Below, piece after piece: positions 1-9,554 of a stretch of 42,487 nucleotides of DNA. The stretch comes from Mesorhizobium sp. LNHC252B00 (GTDB taxonomy: Bacteria > Pseudomonadota > Alphaproteobacteria > Rhizobiales > Rhizobiaceae): the NCBI RefSeq assembly GCF_000502955.1, contig NZ_AYWO01000007.1, forward strand, positions 215,605 through 258,091, given 5' to 3'. Both the position numbers and the translations under genes were made by a program. Each line of letters begins with the position of its first letter. The stretch's first letter is position 1. The notes under the pieces were generated by a model that worked only from the letters and a program-made list of their open reading frames with translations, searched no databases and was not told the DNA's origin.

Positions 1-1
1 C

Positions 2-418
2 ACGCTGCCCTGGGACTCCATGCATCACGTTGCCATCGTCTTCGGCGACATCCGTGACGGCGAGGACGTGCCGGTGCGTCTGCATTCCGAGGATGTGGTG
101 ACGGATGTCTTCGGCACCAGCCATCGGCTCGACGCCATCATGAAGGCGATGGGCGAGCGCAGGCGCGGCGTTATCGTCTATCTGCGCGAAGGCTCTGTCG
201 GCGTCGCCCATCAGGAGCGCAAGCGGCCGGCGAGCGGCGACCGCGAGGATCACGAAGAGGCCCGCCGCCGCGAAAACGAGTGGCGCGAGATCGGGCTCGG
301 CGCGCAGATCCTTAAGGATCTCGGCATTTCCTCGATCAACCTGATCGCCTCGCGCGAACGCCACTATGTCGGCCTCGAAGGTTTTGGCATCCATATCGCC
401 AAGACCGAGATTCTCTGA
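2..418 (+). CDS. ribB: RibB/RibBA C-terminal part: 3,4-dihydroxy-2-butanone 4-phosphate synthase with GTP cyclohydrolase II-like domain (5' end outside window)
   Basis: The frame is open from base 2 to the TGA at 416-418, so the gene begins upstream. The visible 138 residues match the GTP cyclohydrolase II-like half of RibBA proteins: MHHVAIVFGD, a VTDVFGTSHRLDAIMKAMG block (the place of the GCHII substrate loop), and the closing IGLGAQILKDLGISSINLIAS and YVGLEGFGIHI segments. In true GCHII enzymes the middle carries an RxEGRG motif; here it reads YLREGSVGV, so this half may not be a working cyclohydrolase and the riboflavin-pathway role may lie in the unseen DHBP synthase half. That is inference. 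The gene is followed convergently by the MFS gene after about 40 bases. The family call is firm; RibB versus bifunctional RibBA cannot be settled from this part. Confidence 0.85.
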   Translation, partial: TLPWDSMHHVAIVFGDIRDGEDVPVRLHSEDVVTDVFGTSHRLDAIMKAMGERRRGVIVYLREGSVGVAHQERKRPASGDREDHEEARRRENEWREIGLGAQILKDLGISSINLIASRERHYVGLEGFGIHIAKTEIL

Positions 419-459
419 GCGCTGGCCGGTAGCTCCCGGCCTTAACCCAGGCCCGTCGA

Positions 460-1683
460 TCATTCCGCAGGAATGGCGGCGGTTTCGCACCCGTCCATGT
501 CACATTCTCGCGTAGCAAGGCTGCGCTGGCCAAGCAGCACCGTGGCCAGCGCGATTGTGCCTGAAGCAACCGAGACCCAGAACCCGTTCTGAGCGCCGAA
601 TGCGTCCACCACCGCACCGGCGGCGAAGGAACCAAGAGCCATGCCGATGCCGATCCCGGTCATCACCCAGGTGATGCCTTCGGTCAGCATTGCTTCCGGC
701 ACGTGTCGTTCAATCAGGCCGAAGGCGGTTATGAAGGTCGGCGAGATCGCCACGCCGCTGATGAACACGGTCAATGCCAGCAGAGGCACCGTGTCGGCGG
801 TGAGCGGCAGCAGCGTGCCGAGCGCGACGAGGGCGACTGCGATGGCCAGCTGGCGTTGCAGCGGTGCTTGCAGGTTGAGTGCGCCGACGATGATGCCCAG
901 CACGAACGACCCGAGCGCATAGACGCCGATGACCAAGCTCGCGGCCGCCAGTTGCCCAAGCTCTTTGGTGATCGCGACGGTGCTCACTTCCGTCGTCGCG
1001 AAGGTTGCGCCGACGAAGATCAGGGCGAAGGTGATGATCTGAACCGGTCGCAGGCGGATTGCGGAGCCGCCAGAGCCCTGTTCCACCGGTCGCACTTGCG
1101 GCTCGGTCGAGCGTTGCAGGATGAAGGCTATTGATCCCAATGCGAGAAATAACGTGCTCGCCACCATGCCCGCTTCCGGGAACAGCGCGGCACTCAGGCC
1201 CACCGACAGCGATGCACCCGCTATGTAGACCAGTTCGTCGGCCGCCGACTCGAAGGCGAACGCGGTGTTCATCTGAGGCCGCCCGCGAAAAATCTCGGTC
1301 CAGCGCGCGCGCACCATTGCCGGTATGCTGGGCATCGCCGCCGCCAGCAGTGCCGACACGAACAGCATCCACACCGGCCAGTCTTGATTGGCGGCCGCAA
1401 CCAATACGACGAAAGCCAGCACCGAAATGATGGTGGTGGGCACTACGATCCGCGTCTGGCCAAGGCGATCCACCAGTCTCGATATCTGCGGCGCCAGGAA
1501 AGCGTTGGCGAGCGCGAATGTCGCGGCGACGGCGCCGGCCAGCCAATATTCTCCGCGCGTCTGCGACAGCATTGCCACGATGCCGATTGGCGCCATGGCG
1601 ATCGGCAGGCGCGCTATGAAGCCCGCGGCGGCAAAGCCCTTGGTTCCGGGGGCACGAAAGATCTCCACATAGGGATTTTGCAT
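460..1683 (-). CDS. Major facilitator superfamily transporter, drug-efflux-like
   Basis: A hydrophobic protein of 407 residues with about twelve membrane segments and the MFS loop between helices 2 and 3 (ISRLVDRLGQTRIVVP, a version of the GxxxDRxGRR motif). MFS carriers use the proton gradient to move small molecules across the inner membrane; the substrate cannot be read from sequence. The frame stays open to an ATG at 1716, but that start lies only 3 bases from an operator palindrome. The ATG at 1683 (MQNPYVEIF) has GAGGAA about 8 bases upstream and is preferred. The gene is divergent from a TetR regulator, and three identical-type palindromes fill the gap between them, so repression by that regulator, relieved by a ligand that may also be the transported compound, is the likely control. 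Confidence 0.85.
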   Translation of the reverse strand: MQNPYVEIFRAPGTKGFAAAGFIARLPIAMAPIGIVAMLSQTRGEYWLAGAVAATFALANAFLAPQISRLVDRLGQTRIVVPTTIISVLAFVVLVAAANQDWPVWMLFVSALLAAAMPSIPAMVRARWTEIFRGRPQMNTAFAFESAADELVYIAGASLSVGLSAALFPEAGMVASTLFLALGSIAFILQRSTEPQVRPVEQGSGGSAIRLRPVQIITFALIFVGATFATTEVSTVAITKELGQLAAASLVIGVYALGSFVLGIIVGALNLQAPLQRQLAIAVALVALGTLLPLTADTVPLLALTVFISGVAISPTFITAFGLIERHVPEAMLTEGITWVMTGIGIGMALGSFAAGAVVDAFGAQNGFWVSVASGTIALATVLLGQRSLATRECDMDGCETAAIPAE

Positions 1684-1719
1684 GGGTTGGTTCCTCGACA
1701 AAGCACGATTCGACATTTA

Positions 1720-1786
1720 CATACGGTGCGTATGAATATCAAATAGCGCATACGCGACGTATGTCAATTGGCATACGATGCGTATG
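1720..1786. promoter_or_regulatory. Three palindromic operators between MFS and tetR genes
   Basis: Three 15-bp palindromes of form CATACG-N3-CGTATG lie at 1720-1734 (centre GTG), 1749-1763 (CGA) and 1772-1786 (ATG). The arms are perfect in all three and centre spacing is 29 and 23 bases. They fill the divergent promoter region and end 18 bases before the tetR start. Short palindromes in this place are typical TetR-family operators, so autoregulation plus control of the transporter is inferred. Confidence 0.85.
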
Positions 1787-1804
1787 TGAATAGGGCCGGT
1801 AGCC

Positions 1805-2410
1805 ATGCACAAGCCTCGCAAGGAGATGATCGCCGAGACACGCGCCAAATTGATCGCGGCCGCCCGCCATGCCTTCGGCACGATCGGCTATTCGGAGGCC
1901 TCGATGGATGACTTCACCGCCTCAGCCGGACTGACGCGCGGCGCGCTTTATCATCACTTCGGCGACAAGAAGGGCCTGCTGCAGGCGGTTATCGCCGAAA
2001 TCGATGGGGAGATGGCGGCGCGCATCAATGAGGTCGCGTCGAGAGCGCCGACCCGTTGGCAGCAGTTCGTCGACGAATGTTCGACCTATATCGAGATGGC
2101 GCTGGAGCCGGAAATCCAGCGCATCATGTTCCGGGATGGCCCGGCCGTTCTGGGCGATCCGGCACAATGGCCGAACGCCAATGCGTGCATCGCTTCAATG
2201 ACCGGCCATCTGACGGCGCTTCAGGAGGAGGGGGTCGTCGTCTCCAGCCTCGACCCCGAAACTGCCTCGCGGCTGATCAACGGCGCGAGCAGTCAGGCGG
2301 CGCAGCGGATCGCCAATTCGAACGACCCCGAAGCGACCTCGAAGAAGGTGGTCACGGCGTTCAAGCAACTGCTCGAAGGCCTGCTCAAAAGGCCGGGTCA
2401 ACCGAGTTGA
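1805..2410 (+). CDS. TetR/AcrR family transcriptional regulator
   Basis: 201 residues. Residues 10-56 form the TetR helix-turn-helix: ETRAKLIAAARHAFGTIGY, then DDFTASAGLTRGALYHHFGDKKGL, the hallmark recognition helix (ALYHHF) and cap. The rest is a helical ligand-binding region (WQQFVDECSTYIEMAL, IMFRDGPAVLG) like that of efflux-controlling TetR proteins, though the ligand is unknown. The ATG at 1805 has only a weak upstream purine stretch. A second ATG at 1826 abuts AAGGAG too closely to be a good start and would cut into the HTH. It is divergent from the MFS gene across three palindromic operators, so it very likely represses both. Confidence 0.9.
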   Translation: MHKPRKEMIAETRAKLIAAARHAFGTIGYSEASMDDFTASAGLTRGALYHHFGDKKGLLQAVIAEIDGEMAARINEVASRAPTRWQQFVDECSTYIEMALEPEIQRIMFRDGPAVLGDPAQWPNANACIASMTGHLTALQEEGVVVSSLDPETASRLINGASSQAAQRIANSNDPEATSKKVVTAFKQLLEGLLKRPGQPS

Positions 2411-2763
2411 AATCCCATTGGTGGCTTGGCGCCACGGTAGGGCTCCGAACTCAGGTTAGCAAAAGACCTGACGACAGCCAGTTCGGCAGTGTCGGCAGCT
2501 TTTGTGCCGGCAGCTTTTCACGATAGGAATTTTTTCTTGACTCCGTGACCTCAGCTATGGTACATATTCGCTCATGGTGCTGATTTGCGCCAGTGACCCG
2601 CCGCGCAGGCGGGTTTTTCGTTTCCGCCAGCCTACGCGCCGGCGAAGGCTCCCAAGGAACCTGTTAACCCGAGTTCGTTGCCCTGTGGGCGCCACGGCCG
2701 GCAATTGACAATCGCCGGGTTGGGTTCATCCTTTCTCACCATCTCTGAGGGGAGATTCGGGAC
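2411..2763. other. 353-base gap with short direct repeats, a promoter-like site and a terminator
   Basis: No convincing protein gene is seen. An 11-bp direct repeat CGGCAGCTTTT occurs at 2493-2503 and 2508-2518. TTGACT at 2537-2542 followed 18 bases later by TACATA is a plausible sigma-70-type promoter, and a strong hairpin terminator follows at 2597-2618, so a transcript of about 45-50 bases could be made. A short frame starts at the ATG at 2574 inside this unit but has no ribosome site and runs through the terminator. The end of the gap holds GAGGGGAG, the ribosome site of the next gene. Confidence 0.45.
2597..2618 (+). terminator. Intrinsic terminator
   Basis: CCCGCC (2597-2602), loop GCGCA, GGCGGG (2608-2613), then TTTTT. 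It is a perfect 6-bp GC stem with a T run, placed about 190 bases after tetR. It could end either tetR read-through or a short transcript from the promoter-like site at 2537. Confidence 0.75.
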
Positions 2764-3747
2764 ATGTGGGATTTCGATATCGGCAGGTCGGTGTCCATCA
2801 TGATGCGGACCTGGCCGTTCATTGTCTTTCGCATGATCGTCTATTTTGGCATCACGCTGGCCTACATCATGGCGACCGGCACGGGCGCCTCTGTCGGCTA
2901 TGGCGTCGGTCATATCTCCACCGATCCCGACGGGCCGCTGTCGTTTGCCCTGTGGGGCGGCGTGGTCGGCTTCGGCATCGTCTCGATCGCCGTCTACTAG
3001 ATTCGCGAATACATCCTCTATGTCGTCAAGGCCGGTCACATCGCCGTCATGGTCCATCTGATCGACGGTCGCGACATTCCGGGTGGCCAAGGCCAGGTCG
3101 CCTACGCCAAGGATATCGTTACCCAGCGTTTCGCGGAGGCCAACATCCTTTTCGTCGTCGACCAGCTGGTCAAGGGCGCCATCCGCGCCATCACCGGCCT
3201 GCTTGGCGGCATCGCCGCTTTCCTGCCGATCCCGGGCCTGAGCGGCCTCGTCTCCTTCATCAACACGGTGATCCGCCTGTCGCTGACCTATGTCGATGAG
3301 ATCATCCTCGGCTACAACATTCGCATTAATTCATCCTCGCCGTTCGAGACGGCGCGCCAGGGCGTCGTGCTCTATGCCCAGAATGGCAAGGTCATGGTCA
3401 AGAATGCCGTCTGGCTGGCGGTCATCATGTGGGGCGTATCATTCCTCATTTTCTTGCTCATGCTGGCCCCGGCCGCCGCCATTCTTTTCCTGATGCCCGG
3501 CCAGCTCGCCGACTGGGCCTTCGTGCTCGCCATCGTCTTCGCCTGGGCCTTCAAGGCGGCGTTCATCGAGCCCTTCGCCATCGCTTGCCTGATGCAGGTC
3601 TATTTCAAGACCATCGCGGGCCAGGTGCCAGATCCGGCCTGGGACACCCGGCTGGCGGAGGCGTCGTCGAAGTTCAGGGAACTCAAGGACAAGGCGCTGG
3701 CCTCCTTTGGCGGCTCGCCCTGGGGACCGGCCGGCGCGACACCCTGA
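2764..3747 (+). pseudogene. Conserved polytopic membrane protein interrupted by an in-frame TAG at codon 79
   Basis: Two open stretches, 2764-2997 and 3001-3747, are in the same frame and separated only by TAG at 2998-3000. Read through, they give a 327-codon membrane protein: an N-terminal hydrophobic domain starting MWDFDIGRSVSIMMRTW, then IREYILYVVKAGHIAVMVHL, a glycine-rich hydrophobic stretch near GLLGGIAAFLPIPG, and two further hydrophobic spans near the C terminus. I recall an uncharacterised proteobacterial family of this shape in which Tyr-Trp-Ile-Arg-Glu crosses this point, so TGG to TAG (Trp79 to stop) is the simplest explanation. The ATG at 2764 has GAGGGGAG upstream. The only later ATG, at 3049, has no good ribosome site. 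Options are a recent nonsense mutation, a sequencing error, or suppression. No function is known to me. Confidence 0.75.
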
Positions 3748-4494
3748 TCAGCGAGGGCGCGACGGCGCGGCAGAAACGGTGTTGAGGCGCGCCACGGTCG
3801 ATTTGAGCAGCACTTCACCTTGCCCGGAAAACGTCTCGCTCATGATCAGTTCCGGCAGCGGCAGCCGCCGTCCCCAGCCATGCGTTTCAAGGTCAGGTTT
3901 TGGCGCGAACTCCGAGACGCGGCCGACGCAGAGATAGGCGACCGGGGTCACATGCTCCGGAATAGAAAGCAGGCCTTTCAGCGCTTGCGCCTCGATGATG
4001 CTGACCCAGCCGACACCGACGCCTTCGGCGCGCGCCGCCAGCCAGAAATTCTGCACCGCGCAGACCGTGCTATAGAGGTCCATCTCCGGATTGTGCGAGC
4101 GTCCCAGTGGCGAACCCTTCGAACGCTCGCGATCGCAGGTGATGCAGATGTTGAGCGCGCTTTCGCAAATGCCTTCCAGCTTGAGTTTGCGGTAGAGCGC
4201 CTGCCGCTCTTCCGCAATGGCCGGCAGTTCCTGCTGGCGCGCCGCCAGGAACAGGTCGCGCACCTTTTCCCGTCGCTCGGCATCGCGAATGACGATGAAG
4301 TTCCAAGGCTGCATGAAGCCGACCGACGGCGCGTGATGGGCGGCAAGCAGCAGCCGCGCCAGCACCTCATCGTCGAGCCCGGTGGGCAGGAAATGGCTGC
4401 GGACGTCGCGCCGCGTGAACATGGCGCGATACACCGCATCGCGCGCATTCTGCTCAAATCCATCGCCAACAGCAGCGGTCATGTGTTCCGGCAT
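3748..4494 (-). CDS. bluB: 5,6-dimethylbenzimidazole synthase
   Basis: BluB breaks down reduced FMN with oxygen to make 5,6-dimethylbenzimidazole, the lower ligand of vitamin B12. The protein (248 residues) has the nitroreductase fold typical of the family: FTRRDVRSHF near residue 26 (including the aspartate thought to be catalytic), AAHHAPSVGFMQPWNFIVI, the NICITCDRERSKG block, DLYSTVCAVQNFWLAARAEG and VGWVSI. The frame is open to 4584, but the ATG at 4494 (MPEHMTAAVG) has AAGGGGA upstream and gives the family's usual length. Just upstream on the same strand is a clear cobalamin riboswitch, so the gene should be turned down when B12 is plentiful. It ends next to the interrupted membrane gene. 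Confidence 0.93.
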   Translation of the reverse strand: MPEHMTAAVGDGFEQNARDAVYRAMFTRRDVRSHFLPTGLDDEVLARLLLAAHHAPSVGFMQPWNFIVIRDAERREKVRDLFLAARQQELPAIAEERQALYRKLKLEGICESALNICITCDRERSKGSPLGRSHNPEMDLYSTVCAVQNFWLAARAEGVGVGWVSIIEAQALKGLLSIPEHVTPVAYLCVGRVSEFAPKPDLETHGWGRRLPLPELIMSETFSGQGEVLLKSTVARLNTVSAAPSRPR

Positions 4495-4590
4495 CGCTTG
4501 TCCCCTTGCGATTGCAATCGATGCCAACCGCCTGACCATGCGGATGACGATGCCTGCCAGGCCGGTCTTCTGGCTCGGGATCAACCCGCG

Positions 4591-4715
4591 TCCGGTGCCT
4601 TCCCGTCATCGACAGTGGCATATACCGGCGCGGTCCCCCTTACAGCGTTGGGCACGCCACGGAATTCAACCGTGTTCCCGATTCTCCCGCTTGCGGCGGG
4701 CACCAGGCAGTGTCA
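4591..4715 (-). ncRNA. Cobalamin (B12) riboswitch upstream of bluB
   Basis: Read on the minus strand, the leader shows the conserved cobalamin riboswitch parts in order: GGTGCCCGCC, GGGAGAATCGGGAACACGGT, ATTCCGTGGC, the B12-box-like GCCCAACGCTGTAAGGGGGA, then GCCACTG (4613-4619) and GGGAAGGC (4597-4604). About 100 bases separate it from the bluB ATG. B12-bound riboswitches lower expression of cobalamin synthesis genes, by termination or by hiding the ribosome site; no clear terminator is visible after it here. The ends are approximate. Confidence 0.9.
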
Positions 4716-4843
4716 CGGACCTTACGCCGAAGCGCGGACGACGCCAATGCCTGCAGCGACGCGAATGGACGCAGGCGCGATTTTCCCCAGTCATCGGCCG
4801 CCGGTGCATGGCCTTTGCCGATCCGGGTCACTAGATTAGGACG

Positions 4844-5770
<927 letters not shown>

Positions 5771-5773
5771 ATG

Positions 5774-6025
5774 ATGGCTGGTGAGATCAACGAAGATGTC
5801 AAGGAGATGAGCTTCGAACAGGCCCTCGACGCGCTGGAAAAGATCGTCGATGATCTTGAGCGTGGCGACGTGCCGCTCGATCAGTCGATCAAGATCTATG
5901 AGCGCGGCGAAGCGCTGAAGGCGCATTGCGACCGGCTGCTAAAGGCAGCCGAGGACAAGGTCGAGAAGATCAGGCTGTCGCGTGACGGCAAGCCGGTTGG
6001 AACGGAGCCGCTCGACGCGGACTGA
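5774..6025 (+). CDS. xseB: Exodeoxyribonuclease VII small subunit
   Basis: A short acidic protein of 83 residues with the full XseB domain: [40 protein letters not shown] and [13 protein letters not shown]. XseB binds as several copies to the large subunit XseA to form ExoVII, which trims single-stranded DNA from both ends; xseA is not in the window. Tandem ATGs at 5771 and 5774 follow AAAGGA; the second has the better spacing (6 bases) and is used here. It begins within a few bases of the upstream deacetylase stop. Confidence 0.95.
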   Translation: MAGEINEDVKEMSFEQALDALEKIVDDLERGDVPLDQSIKIYERGEALKAHCDRLLKAAEDKVEKIRLSRDGKPVGTEPLDAD

Positions 6026-6123
6026 GGCACGCAGCCGTCTCACCGACTTTTGGACACGATCATGATTGAGCATAGAGTTCGTCTTGATTGAAACGGCTCA
6101 GGACAAGAGGAGATACGGAAACG

Positions 6124-6390
6124 ATGTGCAGAAACATCAAGACCCTGTTCAATTTTGATCCGCCCGCGACCAACGACGAAGTCCGCGACGCGGCACTTCA
6201 GTTTGTCCGCAAGCTGAGCGGAACGACGCGGCCTTCGAAGCAGAATCAGCATGCCTTCGACCACGCGGTCGAAGCCATCGCGGCATCGGCGCGCGAACTG
6301 CTCGATTCACTCGAAACTCATCAGCATCCTCGCAATCGCGAGGAAGTGGCGGCCAAACTAAGGGCGAAATCGGCGATCCGGTTTGCCTGA
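6124..6390 (+). CDS. DUF2277 family small protein
   Basis: 88 residues matching the DUF2277 pattern, beginning MCRNIKTLFNFDPPAT and continuing EVRDAALQFVRKLSG and AFDHAVEAIAASARELLDSL. Its function is unknown to me. Many actinobacteria and proteobacteria carry it, with the conserved start MCRNI and an NFDPPAT segment. The frame opens earlier, at 6088, but the ATG at 6124 has AAGAGGAG upstream and matches the family start. It lies 98 bases after xseB and 38 bases before the pirin gene. Confidence 0.88.
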   Translation: MCRNIKTLFNFDPPATNDEVRDAALQFVRKLSGTTRPSKQNQHAFDHAVEAIAASARELLDSLETHQHPRNREEVAAKLRAKSAIRFA

Positions 6391-6428
6391 AGCGTCCAGG
6401 CTGCCTCTGGCGCTGACAAGGAGAGTGC

Positions 6429-7349
6429 ATGAGCTTCTTCCCGGGGAAAGACCCAGAGGCCGGCGACGCCTTCGCCAGCGACCAGATCGAACTGATGGTC
6501 ATCCCCAACGCCAAGGATATTGGCGGTTTCCAGGTGCGCCGCGCCCTGCCGACCGCCAAGAGGCGGTTGGTCGGCCCGTTCATCTTCTTCGACCGCATGG
6601 GCCCGGCTATCCTGCGCGCCGGCCAGGCGCTCGACGTACGCCCGCATCCGCATATCGGTCTGTCGACGGTCACCTATCTGTTCGACGGCAATATAAGGCA
6701 TCGCGATTCACTCGGCACCGAAATGGTCATCCAGCCCGGTGACGTAAACCTGATGACCGCCGGCCGCGGCATCGTCCATTCTGAGCGCACCCCTGAAGAA
6801 ATGCGCGGCGCGCCGATGTCGATTTCGGGCTTGCAGACCTGGTTGGCGCTGCCGGACGGCAAGGAAGACGTAGCCCCAGTTTTCGAGAACACCACAGCAC
6901 TCCGGTTGCCCGAGATCGACGCCGAGGGCGTTAGCGGCCGCATTGCCATTGGTGATTTCCAAGGGCTGCGATCCCCGGTCAGGGCCGACACAGAGACACT
7001 CTATGCCGATCTGCGCCTGGCGCCAGGCGCCAGCGTGAAGATCCCCGCCGATGCGGAAGAACGAGCCATCTACACACTGGAAGGCGAGGTCTCGATCTCG
7101 GGCGACGCTTTCCCGGCCGAACGGCTGCTGGTGTTTCGGCCCGGTGACGAGATCGTCGTATCGTCGCAGACCGGCGCGCATTTCATGCTGTTCGGCGGCG
7201 CTTCGCTCGGCTCGCAGCGCTACATCTGGTGGAATTTCGTCTCATCGTCGAAGGAACGCATCGAGCAGGCCAAGCACGAATGGAAGACGGGACGTTTCGA
7301 TATTGTTCCCGGAGACGAGGAAGAGTTCATTCCGCTGCCGGAAAGCTGA
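6429..7349 (+). CDS. Pirin family protein (bicupin)
   Basis: 306 residues. The N-terminal pirin cupin carries RRALPTAKRRLVGPFIFFDR, then HPHIGLSTVTYLFDGNIRHR, whose histidines are the usual metal ligands, and IVHSERTPEEMRG with a further His and Glu. The C-terminal half (PADAEERAIYTLEGEVSISG) is the second cupin. Pirins bind iron or another metal and act as quercetin-type dioxygenases or as regulators in different hosts; the role here cannot be told. AAGGAGAGTGC precedes the ATG. It sits between DUF2277 and dxs on the same strand. Confidence 0.9.
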   Translation: MSFFPGKDPEAGDAFASDQIELMVIPNAKDIGGFQVRRALPTAKRRLVGPFIFFDRMGPAILRAGQALDVRPHPHIGLSTVTYLFDGNIRHRDSLGTEMVIQPGDVNLMTAGRGIVHSERTPEEMRGAPMSISGLQTWLALPDGKEDVAPVFENTTALRLPEIDAEGVSGRIAIGDFQGLRSPVRADTETLYADLRLAPGASVKIPADAEERAIYTLEGEVSISGDAFPAERLLVFRPGDEIVVSSQTGAHFMLFGGASLGSQRYIWWNFVSSSKERIEQAKHEWKTGRFDIVPGDEEEFIPLPES

Positions 7350-7491
7350 TGCATTCGCCCGAAAGTGACCCGGTTCTGGGAGAACGGCATGCATCAAACC
7401 AAGGACCGCAGCCCGATCCGCGTCACTGACGTGCATTTACATTCTCCGGCCGGCGGCCTATTTCGCCAATGAACAGAAAGCCTGAGCACCC

Positions 7492-9405
7492 GTGAACGCA
7501 ACGCCGCATACGCCGCTTCTCGACAAAGTCCGCATCCCAGCCGACCTGCGCACGCTTGCCGAAAGCGAGCTGCCGCAATTGGCAGCCGAGCTTCGCGCCG
7601 AGCTGATCGATGCCGTCTCCCACACCGGCGGCCATCTTGGCGCCGGCCTTGGCGTGGTCGAGTTGACGGTGGCGCTGCACTATGTCTTCAACACCCCCGA
7701 TGACCGGCTTATCTGGGACGTCGGCCATCAGGCCTATCCGCACAAGATCCTGACCGGCCGCCGTGACCGCATCCGCACATTGCGCCAGGAAGGGGGCCTG
7801 TCGGGCTTCACCCGCCGCGCCGAGAGCGAGTACGATCCCTTCGGCGCCGCCCACTCCTCGACATCGATTTCGGCCGGCCTCGGCATGGCTGCCGCTCGCG
7901 ATCTCTCCGGCGGCCGCAACAATGTCATCGCTGTCATCGGCGACGGTGCGATGTCTGCCGGCATGGCCTACGAGGCGATGAACAATGCCGGCGCGCTCGA
8001 TGCGCGGCTGATCGTCATCCTCAACGACAACGACATGTCGATCGCGCCGCCGACCGGCGCGATGAGTGCCTATCTGGCGCGTCTGGCTTCGGGCAAGGCC
8101 TATATCGGCCTGCGCGATTTCGGCAAGAAACTGACGTCCTATCTCGGCAAACGCGCCGACCGCGCGATCACAAGGGCGGTCGAGCACGCACGCGGCTACG
8201 TTACCGGCGGCACGCTGTTCGAGGAGCTCGGTTTCTATCACATCGGCCCGATCGACGGTCACAATCTGGAGCATCTGATCCCGGTCCTGAAAAATGTCCG
8301 CGACAATGGCGAAGGCCCCGTGCTGATCCATGTCGTCACTCAGAAGGGCAAGGGCTACGCGCCGGCGGAAGCCGCCGCCGACAAATATCACGGCGTCAAC
8401 AAATTCGATGTCATCACCGGCGCGCAGGCCAAGGCGCCCGCCAACGCGCCTGCCTACACCAAGGTGTTCGCCGAAAGCCTGGTAAGGGAAGGCCGCGAGG
8501 ATGACCGTATCGTTGCCGTCACCGCTGCCATGCCGAGCGGCACCGGCCTCGACCTGTTCGGCGAGGCATTCCCGTCGCGGACCTTCGATGTCGGCATCGC
8601 CGAACAGCACGCGGTGACCTTCGCAGCCGGCCTTGCCACCGAAGGCTATAAGCCGTTCGCGGCGATCTATTCGACCTTCCTGCAGCGTGCCTACGACCAG
8701 GTCGTCCACGACGTCGCCATCCAGAAATTGCCGGTGCGGTTTCCCATCGACCGGGCTGGTTTCGTCGGAGCCGACGGCGCCACCCATTGCGGCGCTTTCG
8801 ACACCACCTTCCTGGCAACCTTGCCGGGGTTTGTCGTCATGGCCGCTGCCGACGAGGCGGAGCTGCGCCATATGGTGCGCACCGCGGCGAGCTATGATGA
8901 CGGCCCGATCGCCTTCCGCTATCCGCGCGGCAACGGCGTCGGCGTGGACCTGCCGGAGCGCGGCTCGGTTCTCGAAATCGGCAAGGGCCGCATCCTCAAG
9001 GAGGGCACCAAGGTAGCACTGCTGTCCTTCGGCACGCGACTGCAGGATTGTCTGATCGCCGCCGAGGAGCTGGGTGCGGCGGGGCTTTCCACCACGGTCG
9101 CCGATGCCCGTTTCGCCAAGCCGCTCGACGAGGATCTGATCCGCCGGCTGGCCCGCTCCCATGAGGTGCTGGTGACGGTGGAGGAGGGCGCCGTCGGCGG
9201 CTTTGCCAGCCACGTGCTGCAGTTCCTCGCCCACGAAGGCCTCCTGGAAAGCGGCTTGAAGGTGCGTCCGCTGGTGCTGCCCGACGTGTTCACTGACCAC
9301 GCCAAGCCGGAAAAGATGTACGCCGATGCCGGGCTCGACGCGGCCGGCATCGTGCGCACCGTGTTCGTCGCGCTCGGGCATATGGTTCGCGCTCAACGCG
9401 CCTGA
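7492..9405 (+). CDS. dxs: 1-deoxy-D-xylulose-5-phosphate synthase
   Basis: This enzyme is the first and usually rate-limiting step of the MEP isoprenoid pathway: pyruvate plus glyceraldehyde 3-phosphate to DXP, using thiamine diphosphate. It has 637 residues, a normal length. The motifs are [20 protein letters not shown], the TPP/Mg site [20 protein letters not shown] with [16 protein letters not shown], the transketolase part with [17 protein letters not shown], and [18 protein letters not shown]. The start is GTG at 7492, with no strong ribosome site. The ATG at 7470 upstream runs in another frame and stops at once. The last MEP enzyme, ispH, is also in this window. Confidence 0.97.
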   Translation: MNATPHTPLLDKVRIPADLRTLAESELPQLAAELRAELIDAVSHTGGHLGAGLGVVELTVALHYVFNTPDDRLIWDVGHQAYPHKILTGRRDRIRTLRQEGGLSGFTRRAESEYDPFGAAHSSTSISAGLGMAAARDLSGGRNNVIAVIGDGAMSAGMAYEAMNNAGALDARLIVILNDNDMSIAPPTGAMSAYLARLASGKAYIGLRDFGKKLTSYLGKRADRAITRAVEHARGYVTGGTLFEELGFYHIGPIDGHNLEHLIPVLKNVRDNGEGPVLIHVVTQKGKGYAPAEAAADKYHGVNKFDVITGAQAKAPANAPAYTKVFAESLVREGREDDRIVAVTAAMPSGTGLDLFGEAFPSRTFDVGIAEQHAVTFAAGLATEGYKPFAAIYSTFLQRAYDQVVHDVAIQKLPVRFPIDRAGFVGADGATHCGAFDTTFLATLPGFVVMAAADEAELRHMVRTAASYDDGPIAFRYPRGNGVGVDLPERGSVLEIGKGRILKEGTKVALLSFGTRLQDCLIAAEELGAAGLSTTVADARFAKPLDEDLIRRLARSHEVLVTVEEGAVGGFASHVLQFLAHEGLLESGLKVRPLVLPDVFTDHAKPEKMYADAGLDAAGIVRTVFVALGHMVRAQRA

Positions 9406-9554
9406 ATTAAAGTCTCAACGACTTGAATCAGTTGGCCGGCCCACGACCTTAACGCGTTGTTTACGCTGCCGTTTGGCCTTTCGCTTACCGTCTCTCTTGG
9501 TCGTTTTTCAACGGCGCCCTGCTAAACCGTTGACCAGGCAGGGAGACAACAACA

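Noticed and set aside
7389..7472. 27-codon frame before dxs
   Set aside because: Very short, no ribosome site, and no known leader-peptide pattern.
7423..9396. 657-codon minus-strand frame opposite dxs
   Set aside because: Antisense shadow of dxs with biased composition and no recognisable domain.
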